From Allodiplogaster sudhausi (Eukaryota; Nematoda; Chromadorea; Rhabditida; Diplogasteridae): 64,000 nt of DNA. Where the stretch lies: the NCBI GenBank assembly GCA_945643635.1, contig CALZFC010000029.1, forward strand, positions 4,161,001 to 4,225,000. The letters are read 5' to 3'. The position numbers and the translations under genes are program-made. The number at the start of each line of letters is the position of its first letter. Position 1 is the first letter of the stretch. The notes below the pieces were generated by a model that saw only the letters and a list, made by a program, of their open reading frames with translations, had not been told where the DNA came from and did not search any database. Shown here piece by piece: positions 1 through 12,616 of the stretch.

Positions 1-149
1 AAAAGTTGTAATACAGTGTAGCAAAATAAAGAAACTATATTTCAACTCCAGAAAGGATGGCAACACTTGTAAGAAGGGCAAAAAACCAGAAAAAATCCAT
101 GGGTGTTACATCAAGAAACTCCTCAAAAGTCGGGGGTTGCATTACAAAC

Positions 150-653
150 CTCCGACGCCGACAATGGCGACGGTCTTCTTTCGTATCTGCTCATAGTCCT
201 TGACAACGCCCATCTTCTGGAGGGCCATCAGGCGACTGTACGGATTCGAGTCGACCACCTGGAAATGGAAAAGGAAATGGGGTCAATTACAAAAAAAATA
301 GATGAATAATAAAGCTTCCTATTAACTTATGGCATACCTTAAAGAAAGAAAAAAAAACAAATAAATTTTTGAGGCTATAATAAAGACATTCATTAACTGC
401 GCTGCATAAAGGCTTTCGAGATCAGTGTAAAAGAATGCCAGAAACAAACAAAATATCAAAACGATACCTCATGGCTCATCTTGGCGATCTTTTGGCGCGG
501 GGACGCCGCTTCAGACGCGGGCGGCACTCCTGCTGCTGCTGCGGCACTCGAACTGCCGCTCGTCGTAGTCGCATCGGCAGAGCGCGAGACGCGTTCCTTG
601 AGCGCCCGGATGCCCTCGCTGATCTCGGCGAGTTCCGAGTCGAGCTTCGACAT
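150..653 (-). CDS. uba-5: UBA5, UFM1-activating E1-like enzyme, first two exons (partial)
   Basis: UBA5 activates the ubiquitin-like modifier UFM1 by ATP-dependent adenylation and thioester formation in the cytosol, the first step of ufmylation. Exon 1 runs 653 to 468 (62 codons) from an ATG. It starts [12 protein letters not shown], has an Ala/Ser-rich middle and ends KIAKMSHE at a GT donor. Exon 2 runs 258 to 150 and reads [13 protein letters not shown], then the beginning of the nucleotide-binding loop, AIVGVGG, stopping at a donor in phase 1. [12 protein letters not shown] and the glycine loop match UBA5 as I know it. The adenylation core, catalytic cysteine and UFM1-binding tail lie beyond the left edge. 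Bases 1-149 are intron. A second copy of the exon 1 start lies at 2178-2289. Confidence 0.9.
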
Positions 654-1218
654 CACTGCAAGAGAAATGAATACGAAATAATATTTGCATATTTATAGAC
701 GAAAATTTACCCTTTTTAAACCACCAAATCGCCATATTTACAAAGTATAACAAGAAGATGAGAATACGACTAACAAATTTAAAGTTACGAAAAAACAACA
801 ATTTAAAAAAGAAAAAAATGGCGACGAGAACACCAATGCCTAGTTGGAGCGAATAGTTTTAATGCGCGCAGTGCAGCGCTACAAGGCGACAAATCGAATT
901 CGGCTACCGGCACGCAACTACTAAGAGAATGAGGAACGTACACTAATATTTCTCGGCTTTGTATTTGCCCCGCGCTTCTGACTCATGTATTTCTTTGCAA
1001 GGATGATATTTATGGTTAGTATTTCTTATAATATATATGTCAATATTCAAGGGAAGGAAAAAATTTAATGCTTCGGAAGCAAGTTTCGCGGATTTCGTTA
1101 AGAATTTCGCGTATGCATCATCATGACTGCTCTAATCCAGGCGCGGTGTCGATTTCGTTAAAAGCTGTTCCCAATTGTCGCCTGGGCTGAGGATACTTTC
1201 CCCAGTTCTCGCGCTCTT

Positions 1219-1255
<37 letters not shown>

Positions 1256-2176
1256 GTCTCTGTCTCTTTCTCTCCCTCTCGTTCTCTACCTACTTTCACC
1301 CCTGCCTTGGCTTTCACGTAGAATTATCGGGGTCCTCCGCATGTCTGCAGCTACAGCACAAGAAGGTTGAGGTCAGACTTGTCGTTCTGAACCATTTACA
1401 TTTCACTGCTCTCTCTCTCCCTCTCTCTCTTTCTCTCGTTCTCTCTCTTCGCTCTATCTCTCTTCCAATGCATCCCGTTCCTTAAAGCGGCAATATATTT
1501 CAGTCCGGGTACTCGTGCGCGCTGTTCAAAGCTCCTCCAGAATAGAACGCGCTTGCAATCGTCTCTCTCTCTACCTCTCTCTGTCTCTCTCTCTCCCTCT
1601 CTCTGTCTCTCTTGCTCTCTCTCTCTCTACCTCTCTCTTTCTTTCTCTCTCGCTCTCTCTATCTCCCATCAGTCTCTCTCTCTCATATTCATGCTTGCTT
1701 CTCCTTTTTCCTTCTTCCGCTCTCAAGAGACTCGCGCGGCTCAGCGCTCTTTTTTCACGTCTCCTGTTATTTTAAGAGCAATCCAACAATGTGTGCCAGC
1801 CACGTCATAACTGCCAACATGATTTTTTGTGTGTAACTTTTTTTTAAACATTTTCTTCTTTAAAAAAAACTTATCGGGTTTAAAGACCCGAATCAATTTC
1901 AAACTTTTGTCTCCATTCACCACGCAGCAGATCGAGTTAAGCTCGTCTCTTGTAGCATCTAGCTAATGTTCTCTCTCTCTCTCTATCTATCTTTCTCTAT
2001 CTTTCTCTTTCTCTTACTCACTATCTCTCTATCTTTCTCTTTCTCTCTCTCTCTTTCTCTCTTTGATCAGTCAAAGTGACCATTCATGCTTTTCTTCTAG
2101 CGTCATCTCTGTCCGTCTTTTTGACCCCCCCTCACCCTCCCCTCTTTGACCCAGGGGACGTCCTAGCGCACCTGAC
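590..2176. repeat. tandem segmental duplication, copy 1
   Basis: This block repeats at about 2178-4083 in the same order. It contains the UBA5 exon 1 start, an AT-rich stretch, a segment starting near 1105 with a catcatcatgactgctc match, a CT array, a segment near 1500-1830, a second CT array, and a closing segment near 2065-2176. Matches are interrupted by CT arrays of different length. Apart from UBA5 exon 1 I see no coding exon in it. Confidence 0.8.
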
Positions 2177-2177
2177 A

Positions 2178-2289
2178 TGACGTGCTCATTTCCGCTGCTC
2201 GCACTCTCATCAACGACGCGCAAGCAGCGCTCCTTGATCGCGCCGAGCACCTCGCTAATCTCAGCGAGCTCCGAATCCAGCTTCGACAT
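2178..2289 (-). pseudogene. duplicated 5' piece of UBA5 exon 1
   Basis: Minus-strand translation again starts [13 protein letters not shown] and stays alignable to UBA5 exon 1 for roughly 35 residues, then diverges (an ERCLRVVDESASSGN-like stretch). The open frame continues without relation to UBA5 to about 2071. It belongs to the second copy of a tandem duplication. A GT directly after the 13th codon (GAG then gtgctc) is in phase 0 and could in principle splice to UBA5 exon 2, which would make it an alternative first exon. A dead fragment is the simpler reading. Confidence 0.6.
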
Positions 2290-3851
2290 TGCTCTGATTA
2301 AATATAAGAGAATTATAGGAAAATTTTACTTTTTAAAACGCACCAAAACCCGTCATATTTACAAAATATAACATGAAAATAAGAATATGGCCAAGAAATC
2401 TACTCGTGGTTTTATGCCAGAAATACGACACGATTTAAAAGGAAAAAAGCAACGAGAACACCAAGCACAGTTGGACCATACAGTTTTAGTGCACCCATTG
2501 CAGCCCTACCTGGCGACAAATAAAATTCGGCACTCACCGACGAGAGAAAGAGAACTAATATTACTCGGCTTTTATATGTTCTCCACTTTTCTGACTCATG
2601 TATTTCTTGGCAAGGATTGGATCTATAGTTAGTTTTTTTTTTGATATACGTAAATATTTAAGAAAAGCCCCAAATTGAATGCTCGATTTCGAGTATTTCG
2701 TGCAGAAAATTTCGTGTATGCATCATCATGACTGCTCTAATCCGGGCGCGGTGTCGATTTCGTTAAAAGCTGTTCGCAAGTGTAGCCTGGGCCGAGGATA
2801 CTTTCCCCAGTTCTCGCGCCTTTCTTCTTTCTCTCTCTCTCTCTGTCTCTCTAACTCTCTATCTCTCTCTCTCTCTCTCTCTTTCTCCCTCTCGTTTTCT
2901 GTATCTACTTTCACCCTCACAATCGCCTGCCCGGCTTGGCTTTCACGTAGAATTGTCGGGGGATCAAGCTTACACCCATTGCGCCGGACTCCTCCGCATG
3001 TCTGCAGCTACAGCATAAGAGGGGTTCTGGTCTGACTTGTCATTTTGAACCCTTTTCATTTCACTACTATCTCGTTCTCTCTTCTCTCTCTTTCATTCGT
3101 TCTCTCTTCTCTCTCTTTTTCTCGTTCTCTTCCTTTCTTTCTCTCTCCCTTCTCTATCTTTCTCTTGTTCTGTCGCTGTCTCTCTTTATATTCTCTCTCT
3201 CCCCCGCTTAAATATTCCCCTCTACCTATGCATCCGTAAGATCTTCTTGTTTGACTTTTCTCGGCCATACCCTTGAAGCAGCAATATATTTCGGGCAGGG
3301 TTCTCAAGCGAGCCGTTCAAAGCTCCTCCAGAAGAGAACGCGCTTGCTCTCGTCTCTCCTTCTCTCGTTCTCGCCCGTCTCCTCTCTTTCTTTCTCTGTC
3401 GTCTTTCATGCTTACTCATCCTTTCTCCTTCTTCCGCTCTCAAGAGACTCGCGCAGCACAGCGCTCTTTTTCACTTTTCCTGTTATTTTAGGAGCAATCC
3501 AAAAATGTATGCCAGGCATGTCATAAGATTTATTTGTCTAGTGTAGTTTTCTTTAACATTTTATCTATTCAAAATTTTTTTCCACACATTAAGGCATTAA
3601 ACTGGCAATTTTAAACTAAATTGAAACAAGTTCATGAAAAACAAATTCAAGATAATTCAAGACAATCGAATGCTTTTCTACTTTTCGTCCGAATCACGCT
3701 CCAGCTGGATGTTCGGTGGATCTTTCCACTGTCACGAACATGGAACAACAAATGCACGCCGAAATGACAGCAATCTCAAACTTTTGTCTCCGTTCTCCGC
3801 GCAGCCGAGGCTGATCGAATTAAGCTTGGCTCTCCTATCTCGTTCTCTCTT

Positions 3852-3902
<51 letters not shown>

Positions 3903-4083
3903 TTCTCCCTCTCTCTTTCTCTCTTTCTCTCTCCCTCCCCCTCTCTCTCTCTTTCTCTCCCTCTCTCTCTCTGATCAATTCGAAGTGACAATTCATCCTA
4001 TTCGTCTAGCATCGTCTCCATGTTTTTTGCCCCCACTTTGACCCGGCCGACGCCCTAGCGCACCTGGCGTGGCTTGCACACGC
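2178..4083. repeat. tandem segmental duplication, copy 2
   Basis: Second copy of the 590-2176 block. Matching landmarks are 2250-2400 to 620-770, 2714-2815 to 1105-1200, 3290-3530 to 1500-1810, and 3972-4083 to 2065-2176. Divergence looks like 10-15 percent by eye, with indels mostly in the CT arrays, so the event is not very recent. Confidence 0.8.
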
Positions 4084-4535
4084 CCAGTCGTTCGTGTGTC
4101 ATATCCTCTCTCTCTCGCTCTCTCTCTCTCTCTCGCCCTCTCTCTCTTTGTTTTTCTCTCTCCCTTTCCTTTTTTTCTATTCTCTCTCTCTCCCTCTCTT
4201 TCTTTTTCTAGACTCTCTCTCTCCCTCTCTTTCTTTTTCTACCCTCTCTCTCTCTCCCTCTCTTTCTTTTTCTACTCTCTCTCTCCCTCTCTCTTTGTCT
4301 CTCTCTCTTTTTCGCTCTCTCTCTGGCACTCTCTTTCTCAACTTCTATCTCTCACTCTCTATCTCACTCTCTCCCTCTCACCTACCCTCTCTCCTCTAAC
4401 TCCCTTGTCAAGTTTCTCCCTTCTTCTCTTCCTATCGTCATCTCCTCCGCCCATCCCTTTCCCATTCACGCTTCGCACCGCATGGCTTCTATCTAGCACC
4501 GATATAGCTCATCCATGAGTGTCTCCCATATTTAC

Positions 4536-4578
<43 letters not shown>

Positions 4579-4637
4579 TCTTTCTCCCTCTCTCCCTCTC
4601 TTTCTTTTTCTACTCTCTCTCTCCCTCTCTTTCTTTT

Positions 4638-4679
<42 letters not shown>

Positions 4680-5863
4680 CTCTCTATCTCTCTCTCATTC
4701 GCAGGACACTTCTATGCGTAGCATAATCCTTTCAATTAATTCCGCTCGACAACTTATTCCTTTTTTTCTCCTTTTTTAGGCCGTCATTGCGGTCTTTCGT
4801 AATTTTTGTAATTCTACTCTTTTCCACGCTTCGTCCCTCTATTTTATGGACTCGCTTGTGCGTGCTTTCTCGACAAACATTTATGTACATATATATATGA
4901 ATGATGTACCTTTTTATTTATTTTAAAACTTATTTATTCTTTGCGTGTCATTTATATGTATTATTATTGCTATGTAAAAATATTATTGCGGCTTATCGGT
5001 TCTACGCGAAGAGAGCAAGAGAGCAAGTAGATAAGAGATAGCGAGAACGGGCAGGTGATTGACGGTGGAACGAAAGAACAAAGAGAAATAGAGTGGGAGA
5101 AAGCAAGAGAGAGTGTAGGAGAGAGAGAGGGTGGAAAAGAGAGAGACTGTAGAGAGAGAGAGAGAGAGAGAGAGAAATGAGAGGAAATGAAGAAGAAGCG
5201 TGAAACGACATAGCGACGGCCAGCTGTCTCCGATCCGTGCAACTACATCCGTCCGCCTCGGGCAAAGAGTCTCATTGTCTTAGTTTCACGCGAGTTATGG
5301 CTGCTCTCATCTCTCATTCTCTCTTTCTCTCTCTCTCTCTCTCTTCTCTTCTCTCTTCTCTCTTCTCTCTCATCCTCTCTCTCCCTATTTCATCGATAAC
5401 CCTCTAACGCTCTATGGTCTCTTTGTAGTGATGAATTCTGCTCCCCACGCCATCACTGTTCTCTCTCTCTCGCTCTCGCTCCCTCTCTTTCACTCTCACT
5501 CTTTCTCTCTCTCTCGCTCTCGCTCCCTCTCTTTCACTCTCACTCTATCTCTCCCTCTCTTTCTCCCTTTCTCATCAATCAGTCAAGTGTGAAGCCTCTC
5601 TCTCTCCTTGGCCGGTGGGATCTGGGACGGACGCGGCCTCTCCATCTTTTCAGCTCTCTTAAACTTCCTCTTTGCGCGTTGTGAGAGGAAATGAAAGAGA
5701 AAAAGTGAGAGAGAGTTAGAGAAAAAGAGAAAGTGAGAGAGAGAGAGGAAGAGAGAGGCAGAGAGACAGAGAACATAAAGAATAAAAGTGGAGGCGAGAG
5801 GCAGTTCTAACCGCCGCCGCCGCCACCAGCCCGAAGCAGCTTCACAGATATTACAATCACTCG

Positions 5864-5902
<39 letters not shown>

Positions 5903-6474
5903 CTTCAACCAAGAGGAGCCACACACCAACACGAGAGAAGATGAAGATGAACATCGCCCCCCCCCCCCTCCCCTCGAGCTATCTAAGCACACGATGATGA
6001 GATAAGGGGATAAGGCGATGATAGAGAGAGGAGAGAAAGGAGACAGGGAGAGAGAGAAAGAGGAGAGAGGGAGAAGAGGAAGGGAAAGAGAAAGAAAGAG
6101 AGGACAGAGAGAGAAGGAGATTGATAGAGAAAGAGAGAGAGAGAGGGAGATAGATATGGAAAGAGAAAGCAGATCGAGGTTCGGCTATAGTTTGCAGTGA
6201 TCCCTCCCTCTATAGGAGCCAAGTGGTCACTCCTCTCTTTTTTTCTCTTTTTGATGTGTATTTCTGAAATGTAAATTTGAGTTGTTACTGGCGTACGATT
6301 CGCTTCGCTTCCAGAAGAGTTGCGCGAGAGGAGCTTGGGCTACATCTCATTAGGTACACTTCCTAGCCAGCCCGTACGCTTACTACTGTCTTCGAACATT
6401 TGGCAGGCCCAACAAGAGAGGAAGAGAGAGAGAGAGAAAGAGCGTGAGAAAGAGAGAGAGAGAGAGAGAGCGAG

Positions 6475-6505
<31 letters not shown>

Positions 6506-6696
6506 CGCTGGCAGACATGGCAAACACACTATTTTTTTGTCTTTCTACCGGGACTCCATGTCCGTGTTGGAAGCAGAGGTAGGGGTGGTTGGCTTGGTAC
6601 ATGGCTTGGTACATAGTTCTCTCTCTCTCTCTCTCTCTCTCTCTTCTTCTTCTTCTTCTTCTTCTCCCTCCCTCCCTCTATCTCCCTCTCACTTCC

Positions 6697-6727
<31 letters not shown>

Positions 6728-7498
6728 TCTTCTTCTTCTTCTTCTCCCTCCTTCCCTCTATCTCCCTCTATCTCCCTCTCACTTCCTCTCTCTCTCTCTC
6801 TCTCTCGCTCTCTCTCTTTCTCTCTCTCTCTCCCCGTTTCTTCCATCTCGCGATCTCGCCCCCATAATGCCCTTATTCTCTGCACCCCTACTTCTCTTCT
6901 CCATCTCTGCTCTCTCCTCTCCGTCCTCTTTCCCTCTCCGGATCCATGCTCCACAGCTTGCCATCGATCAGTTTCCGCATCCCTCGCTTTACTCTCTTTC
7001 TCTTCTCATGCCTAGCTCTGTCAATTCCTTTCTCTCTCCTCTCTAACTCTGTCTCTCTCACCCTCTCTCACTCTCTCGTTCTCTCTCTCTCTATCTCCCG
7101 TTCACACTGTCCACATCTCTCTCTCTCCACATTCTCTTCCTCCCACCTCGTTCCTTGCACATGCACTACGTTTTTTTTTCCCGTCAGCTTTCGCGACCTG
7201 CTGTAGGCCGGTGGCTTTTCTTCGCCCCGAGCCATTTTGCGTTAGCAGTCCTTGGGAAGTGAGAGAGTACTGGGAAAGATTGAGAATGAGAGACAGCGAG
7301 AGAGTGAGAGAGAATGAAAGAGAGAGTGAAAGAGAGAGTGAGAGAGATAGAAAGCGAAAATGCCAAATATATCCTATGAATGCTGAGCTGTTTGCAGCAG
7401 TCTGCATTCAGAGGGAGAGCAAAGAAAACGAGATAATGGGAGAAAGGAAAAATGGTACTGGAAGTAATTGAAAGTTGTAACTATCTAGGAAAGAGAAT

Positions 7499-7535
<37 letters not shown>

Positions 7536-7635
7536 AAAGCGATATCGAAAAAGGCAAGAGATATCTCAATACAGAACGAAAATGGAACTCTTGCAGAAAT
7601 TGAAGAGAGTGCCGGTGCCCTTTAACTGATTGTCG

Positions 7636-7690
<55 letters not shown>

Positions 7691-8591
7691 CTTCTCTCTC
7701 TCGCTCTCTTTCTCTCTCTATTTTGCTCTGCTTCTCTAGTCCCCTCTCTGTTTCTTTCGCCCTCCTCTCCCTCTCCCTCTTCCTTTGCAGGTCCCAGCAG
7801 CAAGTGTTGCATGTGAGTCGCTGCCTTTTCCGGCACGGAAATACTGGCCAAAGTAAGAAAAAAGACGGAAACTGGCATAGCTTTCTATGTTAGCTTTTTT
7901 CTCTCTCTCTCTTTCTCTTTCTGTCCCTCTCTCTCTCGCTCTCTCGCTCTCTAATTGTTCTGTTTCTCTCCTTCTCTCTCTTGAGTGAATTTTTCTCTGT
8001 CTTTCACAATCGCGTATTTTATGAACAGCATTCATTAAATATATAATTTCTTAGATTTTCATCATTTGAACATATCCGAACGAAGATTTCTTTTTTGGTC
8101 AGAGAACATTTATTTACTTTGGGAAATTTTCCTTATTATGTTTCCCTTACTTGTATTTTCAAGGATGTTTTTATGCTTTTATTCAATTCTTTCCCCGAGA
8201 GTATATTTTACTGCCTGTTGTTGACCAATCTTCTTCCACTTTGACCGAATCTTTCATTCCGCTCTGCATAATTTTCTTCTCGTCTCGCTCAGCGTCGGTT
8301 TCCTTCTTCAACTTGATGTGTTTGCCCTCAGGGCCGACTATTCTCATGAATGCAGTGATATGTTGACTGACAGGAGGACAGGCCGCAATTTATGCTCTCT
8401 CCTACTACCGCTGCTCTTTCTCCTTCTCCTCTCCCACCCTCTCAGACACTCGCCATCGTCCACTTTCACGCGTTTTCTATCTCTCTTTCTCTCACTTTTC
8501 AATCATGCCATTTATTTTCATTCCTTTCCTACAAACTGTCATTCCTTTCTTACTGCATAGTATAATCACCGTATGTAGATATATCTTACGT

Positions 8592-8636
<45 letters not shown>

Positions 8637-8985
8637 TCCTGTTTTGCCCCGTTTAGGTTCTGCTGGTGGAAGGTGTAATTCCAAACACGTTCTTAATCTC
8701 CAGCAATCGAGACATTCTTTTGCGATATTTCATTGATTTGAATCATCGGAAAGGCATTTTATTAGCCGGAAATTTTTTTTTTATTTAAAAACTATTTTCT
8801 TTCCAATTCCGTCATACGCGGATGTTTTCGCTTTAATCATTATTACTATGTATCTAACAAAATAAAGAAATCAATATATACACATCTACAGTAAGAAAAT
8901 ACTGGCGAGCGCCTGGTCGGACGCCGAAAGGGCGCGGTGGGAGCCGTCTCTGGCAGCGGCAGCGGCGGGAAGTTCAAATTACGGC

Positions 8986-9106
8986 ATGGCACCCGGCGGA
9001 ACGGCAACTGGCTTTGTGCCCATCGGAAACGTCGCAAATGGCGGCGGCCCCACCAGCTACGCCACTGCCTCTGTCTCTGGTTAGATATTCTATCATTTGT
9101 ATAATC

Positions 9107-9155
<49 letters not shown>

Positions 9156-11192
9156 GTGTTTACTTTTCTATTTCTATACAATCACTGACAGCTTTTCTTT
9201 AAATCTTTTTTTAAATCAATAGTAATTGAGCACTGTTGCTCGCAATTTAATTCACATATTCATTAATGTTTAAAAGCATGCTTTTAAAAATTAAATCAAA
9301 TTTAATGCATATAAATGTATGAGTAATAAGTGGCGAATATAAATGTATGAGTAATAGCTGACGTGAGATGGCTGGATCTAGGCTGGCCACTCATGTCATC
9401 CTAAACAAAGAAAGGACATAGACATAGCAGCTACTGTAGATACATACAAGTAACAGAATATCCCATTCCTCACGCATCCTTCCTTCTTGCTATTTCCACT
9501 CATTTACATAGCCAAGCGCTATTCCATTGCCATGTTGTTTTCAAGGCAATACTAATCAGTCTCCCCCCTTGGCTCTTCGTGAGCGGTTGTCATCCTCTCG
9601 TTGGCCTGGTTCCTAAGATAAACCTGGGACCTATCCCACCCCTCGTCTTCGACATCGAAATGCATAAAATTGGACTAATTTACAAAGATAATTACAAATA
9701 CAGCTTCTTGTTGTTGTAATTATCTTTGTAAAGAAGATTATAAAAAGTGATAAATTGCACGTTCACCAGACGATGGCCAGGAACCCCTTTGTTTTCTCTG
9801 CAGGCCAATCGGCCGTCGCAGCTGACGGCGTCCAGGGCGGCGGCGGCAGCGGCGGCGGCGGTCCATTCGGGTTCGATCCACGAAACCTCGAGATCAAGAC
9901 CAAGTCCATCGAGCACACCCTCGTGCCGCTCGTCTCTCAGGTAACGCGCTCACATATTTTTTATTTTTATTTTTTTTCTCTTCTCTGCTCATGTCACAGA
10001 AACTACAGCAAAAAACCAGGTGTTACTTAAGAGGTTCCCTACAGTAAAAATGCGCATCATGACGCGCAATTATGGTTTGAATGGATTTAACCGTAAAAAA
10101 ATATAAACCCGAATTGCACTGCTGCCCCTTGTGTCAACGAGCGAAAATATCCATTCGATGGTTGTTCTCTCTTCCCTTGCCGTCGTTCTCATGTTTTCGA
10201 AGAAGAAGCCATACGTCGACGACTCTTGCGTCCCTTCGAAAAAATGAAAAAATAAAAAATAACGTCACAAGCCAAACGTCATCCAAGCTATTGTTGACAA
10301 CTCGTATACGAGCTGCTATTGCACGCTCATTCCTTCGCCGCTCCGCCGGTCGAAAGTGGTCGTCTCGAAGACCTCCTCTCCACTGCTCACATTCTCGCCG
10401 CTCCGTAAACATGCGAATCGTCGCATGCTACCGCATAGAATATGAGGCCGTAAATAAGATATGTGTTTACGTAGCGAATTTCGCGGCACTCCTAGCATCC
10501 TGAGGCTAAAAGTTGCATTTCTTCGTTCTACTTCTTCATTGGCACTGTCGCCGTCTCTGGTCTCTCGCCCCTTCCACTCTCTCTCTCTCTCTCCGTCTCT
10601 CTCTCTCTCACCCACCCTTCTTTAAACTCCTTCTGCTTTCATTTGCTCGTGTGTTCCTTCGTCTTTTTGCGAGTCTCGCCCGCTCCGCACATTCAATTTG
10701 CAAATAGCTTCAATTGGCGTGCTATGAATTTGCTGCGCGCTCTCTTTCTTTCTCTTTCTCTCGCTCTCTCTCTCTCATTCATTCTCTCTTTCGTTCCTTC
10801 TCTCTCTCTAACTTCCCTCGCCCTTTCTTTATCCTCCATCTCTACTTCTTCTTCTCCACATCTTTCCCGGCCCTCATTTTCTCCCGCCCTCCAGCACGTC
10901 AACAAGAGGGGCCATAGGCTATTTCGTGAAAGAAGGGGGAAAAGAGCGCGAACGGCAGAACAAAGCTACAAGAGTATGGCAGAAGAGGTAATGGTGGGAT
11001 GGAGCGAGGGAGAAAGAGAAAGAGAGAGAGAGAGAAAGAGAGAAAGAGGAAGGGTGGGAGGGAGAGAGAGGAAAAAAGATTGGGAGAAGAATGCGCCAGT
11101 GGAGATGTAAGAGGACACATAAAGGTTCTCGAGAATGCACTCATCCATTTGTTCGCTCGATGCGCATCCTTGGATGAAACTGCCATGTGACA

Positions 11193-11224
<32 letters not shown>

Positions 11225-12581
11225 CTCTTCTTACATCCCTACTATCTCCTATTCTATGCACCAATTATGTATTATATTCCTTATCTCGCGTTTTAATTCG
11301 ATAATACCGTAATTAACTTGAGATTCGACTAAAAAAACTACGCCCAACTAGCAGCGTCTGTTTGTTTGATTTTATTTCCTTCAACATATTTATTATCGCA
11401 AATTATCAAACTCAATTGCCACTGCGGTTATCGTAAATGATGGAAAGTAAATTAAGTAAGTGTCTAGAAAACATTTCCACATTTCCACCTACTTACGGAC
11501 ACCCCGCCCCCTTGTTCAAGAAGCATCTAGATATGTACACATGATGATAGTCACGCACCTATCCCCCTAATCCTCAAGTCCTCCCCCCCCTCCCCCCGTA
11601 GGAGATGAGAGGAGACGGTTTTAATTATTTCCTTTGCCAACTGATGCGTATGGATAGCATCATGGAGATGTCATTGGAAAGGAGCAAAAGGGAGAGTGGG
11701 AAGTAGAGATGGAGAGAGAGAGAGAGTGGAGGGAAAGAGAGAGAAAGAGAGAGAGATAAAGAGTGTAGAGAGAAAGGGAGGGAGAATGAGAGAGAGAGAG
11801 AGAGAGAGCGGGATTGAGAGATAGATAGCGAATGAAATAGAGAGTGAGAGAGATCGAAGTAAAAAGGAAATTGTATCCGCACTGTTTTAAGCCGGCCGTG
11901 AAATAGAGAGAATTCTCCTTTCAGAGGTGGCTGGACACAATTTCCTTTTTTATAGCCGCAGTCGTGCAGAATTCTATTCAATGCCCAATCCAGGTCTTAC
12001 TTTACATTTCTGCTAAAAGTTGTCCATTTATTCCTAGCCTTTATCTCTCTCTCTCTCTCTCTCTTCTTGATGAAACTTTTGTTCTTTTTGATTGAAAAGT
12101 TAAGTCTTTGTTTGAAATACATGTTGTATGCAGACAAAGGATAATGCTCTTCGTGAACTCCCTGCAATTTTTTTGCAAAGCATTCAAAGAATTGTCCATA
12201 CGCTTCTATTTTTGCCATTGTAACTAAAAAAAATTTTTCCTAATATTTTACTTTAGTAGAAAAGCGTACAGAGCAAATCTGACATCTAAAGCCGAGATTC
12301 TGACATCATGTGCGCAAGAGGAAGACGGTTTTTTTCGGTGATGTGGGTGCGAGAGAGCGAGAGAGAGAGAGAGAGCGAGAGAGAGAGAGAGAGAAAGAAA
12401 GAAGGGGAGAGAGAGAAAGGCCAAAGAGCGAGATAGAGTCAGAGTGTGAAAGATGCGAGATAACAGGCCATTGTAGGAGAGAGAGAGTTAGAGAAGCAAA
12501 GACAGAATGCTCGTCGCATCCTCTCTCGTGGCTTGCCAACAGCTTCCTGGCGACGTTGACATGCCTTAGCAGGTGCTTCTC

Positions 12582-12616
<35 letters not shown>

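Larger units (their letters stand above)
1200..8640. repeat. CT/GA microsatellite field that switches strand repeatedly
   Basis: This interval between UBA5 and catulin is dominated by (CT)n and (GA)n tracts. On the plus strand CT tracts lie near 1200-1285, 1561-1690, 1970-2066, 2824-2890, 3841-3972, 4100-4400, 4538-4700, 5308-5390, 5458-5575, 5860-5905, 6618-6835, 7031-7130, 7639-7790, 7900-7985 and 8592-8636. GA tracts lie near 5096-5175, 5686-5780, 6018-6170, 6417-6504, 7257-7355 and 7488-7545. Short CTT/TTC blocks interrupt some of them. Long open frames here are runs of Leu-Ser or Arg-Glu and are not genes. The rest of 4090-8985 holds nothing I can support. Confidence 0.9.

Noticed and set aside
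3634..7046. many Leu-Ser-rich open frames (for example 3634-4041, 4069-4518, 6444-7046)
   Set aside because: These are translations of CT microsatellites without stop codons, present on both strands; not genes.
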